Shown: positions 1-5,031, counted from the first letter of the stretch. The stretch is 5,589 bases of DNA from Collinsella sp. (GCA_031295725.1 JAUMNV010000160.1:1-5589), one strand, 5' to 3'. Notes: a model not told the origin generated them from the letters alone. Numbers and translations are program-made.

Positions 1-1
1 T

Positions 2-271
2 TCTGCCGAGGGCAAGGGCCCGGTCGTGGTGAGCGGTCACACGCCCACGGTATCGCTTGGGCGCTATTGCGAGGTCGGTGGTCTGGCGGGGCTCGATGAG
101 GAATCGGGACGCGGGCAGATCGTGCGCTTGGGCGGCGAGGACACTGCCGGCGTGCCCGATCGCATCGACATCGACTGCGCTGCCGCCACCGGCTCCGAGT
201 TCGGTCGTGTGGGCATCCTGCGGCTCGATGATGGGGCGGAGTTCTACGCGAACATCAACCCGGGCGAATGA
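2..271 (+). CDS. Metallophosphoesterase (calcineurin-like / Ser-Thr phosphatase family), C-terminal part
   Basis: Partial gene: the reading frame is open from the window edge, and 89 residues are visible before a TGA stop at 269-271. Near the start it reads VVVSGHTPTVSLGRY. This matches the late G-H-x-P-T metal-ligand motif of calcineurin-like phosphoesterases of the PPP, ApaH and PrpE type. Further on come DRIDIDCAAATG and then GILRLDDGAEFY, which fit the family's C-terminal I-D-I-D-x-G strand followed by the last beta hairpin. The family's usual glycine after the aspartate-x pair is replaced by alanine here. Such enzymes hydrolyse phosphoprotein or nucleotide phosphoesters with a two-metal centre, but the substrate cannot be told from this fragment. 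It converges on the flippase gene with 31 bp between the stop codons, and I see no clear terminator there. Confidence 0.75.
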   Translation, partial: SAEGKGPVVVSGHTPTVSLGRYCEVGGLAGLDEESGRGQIVRLGGEDTAGVPDRIDIDCAAATGSEFGRVGILRLDDGAEFYANINPGE

Positions 272-302
272 TGTCCCAAATTAGCTACCCCCACCGCTGC
301 AA

Positions 303-1883
303 TTAGGCACCGTATGGGTTGCGGTCGCGTTCGATGCGTTGGCGGATGTGGGCGTACTCGATTATCAGCAGCACCAGGAGTAGGGCCATGATGGCTAGGT
401 AGCTCACCACAGCGCCCATCAGACCCAGCAGCTTAATCAGGATCACCGGCAGCACCACGCTTACGGCGAAGCAGATCAGGTAGATCTTGGTGACGTCTCC
501 AGCGTGGTGCAGCACCGTGATGATGGCGTAGATAAAGTCGATGGCCGCGGTGACGCCGCCGGCGACGACCATTAGCAGTGCAAGCGTTCGGTAGCGCTCA
601 AAGTTGAGGCCGTACATAAAGCTCATGAGGGGAATGCCGGGGCCTGCCATAAATGCGGCGCACACGCCGGTGATGACCACGATCAGCGCCATAACGGCAA
701 CAATAATCAGGTCAAAGCGATGACGCTTGCGAGGATTAGCCCAAATGCTCGACAAGCGCAGGAGCTGCGGTTTATAGATAAATCCAATGCTCAGCAAAAT
801 AGCCTGCGCCGGAAAGAACAGGGCATTAAAGTACAGCTGATATTTGTATGCCAGTGTGCCTTCCATCACAAACTTGGGCATGCTCTCGATAAGGTTGAAC
901 AAGAACAGTGCACCAAAGAGTGGAGCGCACTGGACAAACAGGTGGCCGACCTCGCGAAGGCTCACGCGGCGCGATTTTTCGGTCTCAAGCAGGGCGAGCG
1001 GCGCGGTGACCAGCACGAGCGAGGCGATCGCGGCGACACCCATGGCCATGGCCGCGATGGGCATGCTGCGCGTGAGGAACAGCGCCACGCTGAAGACCGC
1101 GATGACGCCGACGGAGCGTAGCGTTTGGCTCATTCCAGCCAAGTAGAGTTTGTCGGCCTGCTGCAGGCGGCCTTCGTACACGTCGGCGACGCCGTCGATG
1201 ACCTTATGCAGGTAGACGCCCAGGCCGATCGTCGCCATCTGCGCGCCATAGCCGCGGGCGCTGCTGTACATGAGGCCGCAGCCTAGGGCGAGCGCTCCGC
1301 AAAGCCAGCGGTTGAGCAGGTAGGAGGCAAAGGACGTCTTTTCGTCGATGTCTGAGACCTGGAAATTGCGCACGCCGTAGTTGCATGCGATCATGATGAG
1401 CGTGCCGGTGACGAAGGCGATGGAGAACTTACCGGCCTCCTCGGCACCCGCGAGCTGTGTCGACACGATGGTGAGCAGAGGAAACGCCATGCCCCACACG
1501 GCGGTGCCCAGGGTATTCCAGAGATAGTCGCGGCGGGTGGCGTGCTCCTCGTATTCCGCTTCCTGCATGGAGAAGCCGCCGCCGTAGACGGCGCCGAGCA
1601 GGCGGTTCCACCAAGCGTTGACCATACGGCGGACGGGGCCGGGCTCCCGATCGCGTTCGCGCCGGCGACGTGTGGCTTGGCTGCTATCGGGTCCGCCGGC
1701 GTTGCGCTGACTCAGCTCATGGATGCGTGCGAGCTCTTCGGCCGTGTGGGAGGCAGGGAAGAGGCCGTTCTCGATGCGGCCGCCCTGGGCCTTCGCGGCG
1801 CCGTCTTTCGATGCAGCGGGGTTGGAGATGCCGTTGCGGCGGGCGATGGCGCGGCGAATGCTATCGAGGGGCGTGATGCTCAA
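303..1883 (-). CDS. Oligosaccharide flippase-like membrane protein (Wzx / MOP superfamily)
   Basis: Encodes 526 residues from a TTG start (1881-1883) to TAA (303-305). Residues 1-115 are hydrophilic and basic, with an Arg-rich stretch near 71-86. From about residue 119 there are roughly twelve hydrophobic segments, for example near 127-143, 152-169, 253-271, 274-299, 313-333, 391-411, 431-458, 465-487 and 488-510. The first conserved block, DYLWNTLGTAVWG followed by CNYGVRNFQVSDIDEK, matches what I know of Wzx-like polysaccharide transporters, often annotated 'lipopolysaccharide biosynthesis protein'. The likely role is moving a lipid-linked oligosaccharide across the cytoplasmic membrane for capsule or wall polysaccharide. 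No glycosyltransferase neighbours are visible, so the substrate is unknown. TTG was chosen because AGAAAGGA lies 7 nt upstream of it. The ATG at 1991 would put the coding region across the promoter and into the repeat cluster. In-frame Met88 and Met106 lack good ribosome-binding sites. Another MOP-type exporter is a less likely alternative. Confidence 0.8.
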   Translation of the reverse strand: MSITPLDSIRRAIARRNGISNPAASKDGAAKAQGGRIENGLFPASHTAEELARIHELSQRNAGGPDSSQATRRRRERDREPGPVRRMVNAWWNRLLGAVYGGGFSMQEAEYEEHATRRDYLWNTLGTAVWGMAFPLLTIVSTQLAGAEEAGKFSIAFVTGTLIMIACNYGVRNFQVSDIDEKTSFASYLLNRWLCGALALGCGLMYSSARGYGAQMATIGLGVYLHKVIDGVADVYEGRLQQADKLYLAGMSQTLRSVGVIAVFSVALFLTRSMPIAAMAMGVAAIASLVLVTAPLALLETEKSRRVSLREVGHLFVQCAPLFGALFLFNLIESMPKFVMEGTLAYKYQLYFNALFFPAQAILLSIGFIYKPQLLRLSSIWANPRKRHRFDLIIVAVMALIVVITGVCAAFMAGPGIPLMSFMYGLNFERYRTLALLMVVAGGVTAAIDFIYAIITVLHHAGDVTKIYLICFAVSVVLPVILIKLLGLMGAVVSYLAIMALLLVLLIIEYAHIRQRIERDRNPYGA

Positions 1884-1890
1884 AGCGGGG

Positions 1891-1898
1891 TCCTTTCT
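1891..1898 (-). promoter_or_regulatory. Shine-Dalgarno that fixes the TTG start of the flippase gene
   Basis: On the minus strand AGAAAGGA is followed by 7 nt and then TTG (1883-1881). The spacing and purine content are good, and the site lies just downstream of the -10-like TATACT. This supports TTG over the upstream ATG at 1991. Confidence 0.7.
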
Positions 1899-1911
1899 AT
1901 TGCTGCGCTCT

Positions 1912-1931
1912 AGTATAGACACCGCGGTGTC
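1912..1931 (-). promoter_or_regulatory. Flippase -10 element with adjoining 14-bp palindrome (candidate operator)
   Basis: On the minus strand TATACT (1917-1912) gives a predicted start near 1905, hence a leader of about 22 nt before the TTG. Directly upstream, at 1918-1931, is the perfect palindrome GACACCGCGGTGTC, which fills most of the -35 to -10 spacer. No good -35 hexamer is seen 16-18 nt upstream (ACACGA at 17 nt). The promoter may therefore be weak or depend on an activator, and the palindrome is well placed to bind a dimeric regulator. The palindrome is read directly; its function is inferred. Confidence 0.45.
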
Positions 1932-1984
1932 CGCTCGTGTTTTTGAACAGGTTGTTCGATAATTTCGGCGGCGCCATTCGGTAG

Positions 1985-2042
1985 TCGGCACTTAGGGACG
2001 TTCCTTATGTGCCGGCACTTTGGGAACGTCCCTAAGTGCCGG
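1985..2042. repeat. Long imperfect palindrome, REP-like
   Basis: Arms 1987-2004 and 2023-2040 are perfectly inverted over 18 nt (GGCACTTAGGGACGTTCC against its complement). They extend by one more pair, 1986-2041, and a G-T pair outside that. The 18-nt centre contains a second perfect palindrome, GTGCCGGCAC (2009-2018), so the whole unit can form a nearly continuous cruciform or RNA hairpin. A third GTGCCGGCA copy follows at 2036-2044. It lies between divergent promoters, so it is not an ordinary gene-end terminator. The motif style resembles REP elements mobilised by RAYT (IS200-like TnpA_REP) transposases. No transposase is in the window. Confidence 0.7.
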
Positions 2043-2047
2043 CATCC

Positions 2048-2087
2048 GGGGATACTCCTTGAATGTTGCCTGTTCAAGAGTGTCCCC
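2048..2087. repeat. Second inverted repeat of the intergenic cluster
   Basis: The left arm 2048-2063 (GGGGATACTCCTTGAA) pairs with the right arm 2073-2087 (TTCAAGAGTGTCCCC). There is one T-G pair, one bulged C and a 9-nt loop. It begins 5 nt after the larger palindrome and shares its GTCCC-type vocabulary, so it probably belongs to the same REP-like cluster. Confidence 0.6.
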
Positions 2088-2121
2088 AATGACTAGTCGT
2101 TTAAGAACGTCCCCAATGACT
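2082..2121. repeat. Pair of 13-nt direct repeats (GTCCCCAATGACT)
   Basis: GTCCCCAATGACT occurs at 2082-2094 and again at 2109-2121. The first copy overlaps the right arm of the preceding hairpin. With only two copies this is a repeat remnant, not an array. Confidence 0.65.
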
Positions 2122-2172
2122 GGGCCGCTTGCCTGCGATTTTTGACCGTTGGGCGGGCTTGCCGCCCTTGCC

Positions 2173-2202
2173 GCAAAAACGTTTTTGCATATCGGGTACA
2201 AC
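2173..2202 (+). promoter_or_regulatory. pckA control region: 16-bp palindrome followed by -10-like TACAAC
   Basis: GCAAAAACGTTTTTGC (2173-2188) is a perfect 16-bp palindrome with a central CG and A/T flanks, the general form of LacI/GalR-family operators. TACAAC at 2197-2202 is a possible -10, which would place the palindrome where the -35 should be. No convincing -35 hexamer exists at 16-18 nt spacing. This predicts a start near 2208 and a leader of about 55 nt. The palindrome is certain; the promoter and operator roles are inferred. Confidence 0.4.
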
Positions 2203-2262
2203 GGGCTTTACGTGAGTAAAGTGCGCGCCGCGTCCACGTGCCGCGTTTTTAAAGGAGGCCCC

Positions 2263-3933
2263 ATGCCTGGTGTTACCCCTGCAGAAGTTCTGTCCAATTT
2301 TGGTATTACGCTGGTCGAAGATCCCGCCGAGAATCAACCCCGTCTGCTGGTCGATCTGCCCGCCGCGGAGCTCGTCGAGCACGCTATCCGCCGCGAAGAA
2401 GGCCGCATGGCATCCAACGGCGCGCTGGTGATCGAGACGGGGGAGCGTACCGGACGTTCGCCCAACGACCGCTTTATCGCCGACACGCCCGACGTGCACG
2501 ACAAGATCGCCTGGGGCGCCGTCAACCGCCCGCTGCCGCTCGAGAGCTACGAGGCCATCAAGGCCGGCATCGTCGACTATCTCAACGAGCGCGATGTGTT
2601 CGTCACCCGCGGCATGGCCGGCGCCGACCGCAATCACACGCGCCGTCTGCTCGTCGCCTGCGAGCGTGCCAGCCAGGCGCTCTTCATTAAGCAGATGCTC
2701 GCCCGCCCGCTCGCCCGCGAAATCGCGCGCACCGGCGAGCCGGACTTCTGCGTGCTTGCCGCGCCGGGCTACCAGTGCGATCCCGCCATCAAGGGTCTCA
2801 ACTCCAGCGCCGCCGTGGTCATCAACTTCCAGGAGCGTGTGATTTTGGTCGCGGGTACCGGCTACTCCGGCGAGATCAAAAAGTCCATCTTCAGCGTTAT
2901 GAATTACCTGCTTCCCGTCGAAGACGACGTGCTGCCCATGCATTGCTCGGCCAGCATGGATCCCGTCACGCACGAGACCGCGGTGTTCTTTGGCCTGTCG
3001 GGCACCGGCAAGACCACGCTTTCGGCCAACCCCACGCGCCTGTTGATCGGCGATGACGAGCACGGCTGGTCCGACATGGGCATCTTCAACATCGAGGGCG
3101 GCTGCTACGCCAAGTGCGAGGGCTTGGATGCGTTCCACGAGCCCGAGATCTTCAATGCCGTTCGCTTTGGCGCCATCTGCGAAAACGTGGTGCTCGACGA
3201 GGGCCGCAAGCCCAATTACGATGATATTTCGATCACGCACAACACGCGCGTGGCCTATCCCGTCGAGCATATCCCCAACGCGTGGACCAAGGGTATGGGC
3301 ACCACCCCGAGCGTCGTGCTGTTTTTGACTTGCGATGCCTTTGGCGTGTTACCGCCCATCTCGCGCCTGACGGCCGACGCCGCCATGTATCACTTTGTGA
3401 CGGGCTTCACCGCCAAGATCCCCGGCACCGAGGTTGGCGTCACCGAGCCCACGCCTACGTTCTCCTCGCTGTTCGGAGAGCCGTTTATGCCGCTCGACCC
3501 CATGGTCTACGCCAGGATGCTCGGCGAGCGTATCGCCGACGGTCGCACCCGCGTCTATCTGGTCAATACTGGCTGGATTGGCGGCGGTTATGGCGTGGGC
3601 CATCGCATCGAGCTTGTCTACACGCGCGCCCTGGTGGCCCGCGCCCTCGACGGTACCATCGAGGACAGCGAGTTTGTGCACGACGATATCTTTAATGTCG
3701 ACATTCCCACCACGTGTCACGGTGTGCCCGACGGCATCCTGGTGCCGCGCCAGTACTGGCAGAGCACCGCGCGCTACGACGAGGCCGCGCACAACCTGGC
3801 GGTGATGTTCGAGGAGAACTTCGAGAAGAAGTACTCGCACCTGCCCGAGTCTGTCAAAGCCGCCGGCCCGCACGCCCAGGTGTCCGCCGAGGCCCGTCAT
3901 CGCGGCCGCGGCCTGCTGGGACTCCGCCACTAG
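2263..3933 (+). CDS. pckA: Phosphoenolpyruvate carboxykinase (ATP)
   Basis: Encodes 556 residues, close to the usual 530-550 of ATP-dependent PEP carboxykinases. This cytosolic enzyme interconverts oxaloacetate plus ATP with PEP, CO2 and ADP. In anaerobic fermenters it may run toward oxaloacetate and gain ATP. Visible landmarks are the substrate arginine in TGRSP (Arg65), Tyr201 and Lys207 in YSGEIKKSIFS, His227 in MHCSA, the P-loop GLSGTGKTTLS at 244-254 with Lys250 and Thr251, the metal-binding GDDEHGW at 263-269 with Asp265, Arg329 in HNTRV, and the nucleotide-site segment DAFGVLPPISRLT (358-370). All expected catalytic residues are present, so the enzyme should be active. About 15 residues extend past the family's usual AAGP-like end. 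ATG 2263 was chosen because AAAGGAGG (2251-2258) lies 4 nt upstream, a slightly short gap. The frame is open further upstream, but that stretch is the promoter region. It is followed by a hairpin terminator and is probably monocistronic. Confidence 0.97.
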   Translation: MPGVTPAEVLSNFGITLVEDPAENQPRLLVDLPAAELVEHAIRREEGRMASNGALVIETGERTGRSPNDRFIADTPDVHDKIAWGAVNRPLPLESYEAIKAGIVDYLNERDVFVTRGMAGADRNHTRRLLVACERASQALFIKQMLARPLAREIARTGEPDFCVLAAPGYQCDPAIKGLNSSAAVVINFQERVILVAGTGYSGEIKKSIFSVMNYLLPVEDDVLPMHCSASMDPVTHETAVFFGLSGTGKTTLSANPTRLLIGDDEHGWSDMGIFNIEGGCYAKCEGLDAFHEPEIFNAVRFGAICENVVLDEGRKPNYDDISITHNTRVAYPVEHIPNAWTKGMGTTPSVVLFLTCDAFGVLPPISRLTADAAMYHFVTGFTAKIPGTEVGVTEPTPTFSSLFGEPFMPLDPMVYARMLGERIADGRTRVYLVNTGWIGGGYGVGHRIELVYTRALVARALDGTIEDSEFVHDDIFNVDIPTTCHGVPDGILVPRQYWQSTARYDEAAHNLAVMFEENFEKKYSHLPESVKAAGPHAQVSAEARHRGRGLLGLRH

Positions 3934-3950
3934 CGTCGCCTCAGATCCAA

Positions 3951-3988
3951 AACCACCATAAGGTGACAGACACCTTTGTGGTGGTTTT
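3951..3988 (+). terminator. pckA terminator formed by a dispersed repeat (copy 1)
   Basis: It begins 17 nt after the pckA stop. CCACCATAAGGTG (3953-3965) pairs with CACCTTTGTGGTGG (3971-3984), with one bulged T and a 5-nt loop ACAGA. AA upstream and TTTT downstream (3985-3988) complete an intrinsic terminator. Read as its reverse complement it aligns with the repeat at 4888-4928 through the loop as well as the stem, so it is a member of a repeat family. Confidence 0.8.
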
Positions 3989-4015
3989 GCTCGCGTGGAT
4001 GACTCGGGTTACAAT
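3987..4015 (+). promoter_or_regulatory. Candidate sigma-70-type promoter ahead of the leader RNA
   Basis: TTGCTC (3987-3992), a 17-nt spacer and TACAAT (4010-4015) give a plausible promoter with a predicted start near 4022. The -35 overlaps the T-run of the pckA terminator, so transcription would restart directly after termination. The -10 matches consensus at 5 of 6 bases, the -35 at 3 of 6. Confidence 0.55.
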
Positions 4016-4021
4016 ACGCCT

Positions 4022-4119
4022 GACATATCGTCCCCTTCTCCGGATGGGGACAGCGTAAGCGCTCTTGTGGCGGCACCGTAGGACTTTGAAGGTGGCCGCT
4101 GTTAGAGCGCTTTTTGTTT
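4022..4119 (+). ncRNA. Structured leader or small RNA with its own terminator
   Basis: Downstream of the candidate promoter lies a stretch of about 98 nt with two hairpins. Hairpin 1 pairs GTCCCC (4030-4035) with GGGGAC (4046-4051) around a 10-nt loop. Hairpin 2 is large: AAGCGCTCT (4057-4065) pairs with AGAGCGCTT (4104-4112). Inside it, GCGGCACC (4070-4077) pairs with GGTGGCCGC (4091-4099) with one bulged G, leaving a 13-nt loop. TTTTTGTTT (4111-4119) follows, giving an intrinsic terminator 41 nt before the B3/B4 start codon. It is either a 5' attenuator or riboswitch-like leader of that gene, or an independent small RNA. I cannot match it to a known RNA class. Confidence 0.5.
4057..4119 (+). 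terminator. Intrinsic terminator inside the leader of the B3/B4 gene
   Basis: A 9-bp GC-rich outer stem (4057-4065 with 4104-4112) runs into TTTTTGTTT. It sits after the candidate promoter and before the ribosome-binding site of the next gene, so it would terminate the leader transcript prematurely unless it is refolded or read through. Confidence 0.65.
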
Positions 4120-4159
4120 AGACGCCCTCGCTCGGGGGCGCACACTGAAGGGAGAGCGT

Positions 4160-4879
4160 ATGAAGGGCTTTGTTGCCGAGGATTCTTTTTGGGAGCTGTT
4201 TCCACAGGCGGCGGTCGGCGTCGTGGTCGTAAAGGGCATGAAGCCTGCGGCTCAGATTCCCCAGGAGGACGTGGATGCGATCGCCGCGCTGCTTGACCGC
4301 GCCAACATCGATGCGGAGCGCCACCTGACGAGCGATACCATCAGCGAGAATGCGCCGGTCAAGGCATGGCGTGACGCGTACCGGCTGTTCAAGACCAAGA
4401 AGGGCGCGCGTTGCTCGATCGAGAACTTGCTCAAGCGCGTGCTCAAGGGTAAGCCGGTCGGTCATATCACACCGGCGGTGGATATTTACAACACGGTGTC
4501 GCTGACCTATGCGCTGCCCGTTGGCGGTGAGGATCTGCATACGATTGAGGGGGATCTTCGCTTGAAGGTGACCGACGGTGGCGATGCGTTTCTGCCGCTT
4601 GGCGAGGAGGCGGATGACCCGACGCTGCCCGGCGAGCTCGCCTATATCGACGATGCAGGCGCTGTGTGCCGCTGCTGGAACTGGCGCGACGGCGTTCGAA
4701 CGGCCCTGTCCGACGATTCGGCCGATGCGTTCCTGGCGATTGAGTGCGTGGAGCCCGAGCGGATGGGGGATTGCCAGGCTGCGATCGATCGCTTAGCCGA
4801 GCTGCTCGAGCGCTATCTGGGAGCGACGGTTGTCGTTAAGACGCTTGTGACCCGCGATAACCCGCGCGTGGAACTGTAG
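4160..4879 (+). CDS. Stand-alone B3/B4 tRNA-binding domain protein
   Basis: Encodes 239 residues, the usual size of stand-alone B3/4 domain proteins (COG3382, PF03483). Their fold is shared with the B3/B4 editing module of the phenylalanyl-tRNA synthetase beta subunit. Recognisable segments are KAWRDAYRLFKTKKGARCSIENLLKR with the typical W-R-x-A-Y-R (positions 70-75), HITPAVDIYNTVSLTYALPVGGEDL (102-126), the glycine-bounded GDLRL strand (131-135), FLPLGEE (144-150), and GAVCRCWNWRDG (167-178). In PheRS this module hydrolyses Tyr-tRNA(Phe). The role of the free-standing version is not established, and tRNA proofreading or binding is inference. ATG 4160 is preceded by AAGGGAG (4148-4154) at 5 nt. 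It probably has its own promoter and a terminator-bearing leader, and a strong hairpin lies 9 nt after its stop. There is no signal peptide or membrane segment, so it is cytosolic. Confidence 0.88.
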   Translation: MKGFVAEDSFWELFPQAAVGVVVVKGMKPAAQIPQEDVDAIAALLDRANIDAERHLTSDTISENAPVKAWRDAYRLFKTKKGARCSIENLLKRVLKGKPVGHITPAVDIYNTVSLTYALPVGGEDLHTIEGDLRLKVTDGGDAFLPLGEEADDPTLPGELAYIDDAGAVCRCWNWRDGVRTALSDDSADAFLAIECVEPERMGDCQAAIDRLAELLERYLGATVVVKTLVTRDNPRVEL

Positions 4880-4887
4880 CTCGGCCC

Positions 4888-4928
4888 AAACCACCACAAA
4901 GGTGCCTGTCCCCTTTGTGGTGGTTTTT
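4888..4928 (+). terminator. Terminator after the B3/B4 gene formed by a dispersed repeat (copy 2)
   Basis: AAACCACCACAAAGG (4888-4902) pairs perfectly with CCTTTGTGGTGGTTT (4912-4926) around a 9-nt loop, TGCCTGTCC, followed by T residues to 4928. It is a strong intrinsic terminator and, being symmetric with A-runs on the other side, could work in both directions. It is the counterpart of 3951-3988 in reverse orientation. Confidence 0.85.
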
Positions 4929-4960
4929 ATGTTGATGGGTTAACAAATGGGGAATTTGGG

Positions 4961-5000
4961 TACGGGTGTCGCCTTATGCGACTAAGATGTTTACCCGTAA
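4961..5000. promoter_or_regulatory. Candidate operator region upstream of marR
   Basis: GTCGC-cttat-GCGAC (4968-4982) is a perfect inverted repeat, immediately followed by a -10-like TAAGAT (4983-4988). TACGGGT (4961-4967) is inverted as ACCCGTA (4993-4999) around it, and TTAC-CC-GTAA lies at 4991-5000. No good -35 is seen at 16-18 nt from TAAGAT. MarR proteins commonly bind palindromes overlapping their own promoter, so autoregulation is plausible but inferred. Confidence 0.35.
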
Positions 5001-5031
5001 GCATTATGCAAGCGAAAGGCGGTCGTCTCCC

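Larger units (their letters stand above)
1884..2262. other. Divergent intergenic region, no gene
   Basis: Between the flippase and pckA starts there is no credible gene. From left to right it contains the flippase ribosome-binding site, -10 and palindrome (1891-1931); a GAACA-3-TGTTC inverted repeat (1945-1957); REP-like palindromes and direct repeats (1985-2121); and the pckA control region (about 2142-2262). The short minus-strand frame at 1992-2201 is only a translation of the repeats. Confidence 0.8.

Noticed and set aside
272..302. Bidirectional terminator between the two convergent genes
   Set aside because: Only a weak AATT-flanked partial pairing is present, with no GC-rich stem followed by a T-run.
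2082..2121. CRISPR-like direct repeats
   Set aside because: Only two 13-nt copies with one gap and no cas genes.
2173..2188. Classical catabolite-responsive element (cre) at pckA
   Set aside because: The outer TG and CA positions of the cre consensus do not match, although the central CG and symmetry are similar.
1992..2201. 69-codon minus-strand frame in the divergent intergenic region
   Set aside because: It consists of translated repeats (VIGD appears twice from the GTCCCCAATGAC copies) and has no homology I recognise.
2149..2262. Upstream extension of pckA by 38 codons
   Set aside because: It would place the 16-bp palindrome and possible -10 inside the gene, while the ATG at 2263 has a strong AAAGGAGG.
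2101..3270. 389-codon open frame on the minus strand, antisense to pckA
   Set aside because: It lies opposite a fully recognisable PEP carboxykinase. Long antisense frames are expected from GC-rich codon bias, and the translation shows no family resemblance.
3349..3930. 193-codon minus-strand frame opposite the pckA 3' half
   Set aside because: Same cause: a shadow of pckA codon usage with no motif.
4057..4119. T-box leader controlling the B3/B4 gene
   Set aside because: Only a loose resemblance (TGGCGGCACCG) to the T-box core. There is no specifier stem, and the segment lies inside the terminator hairpin in the wrong arrangement.
4022..4119. Small SRP (4.5S-type) RNA, suggested by size and a CCGGA-containing loop
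   Set aside because: The conserved domain IV internal loops are absent; the stem around the loop is a simple uninterrupted GTCCCC/GGGGAC.
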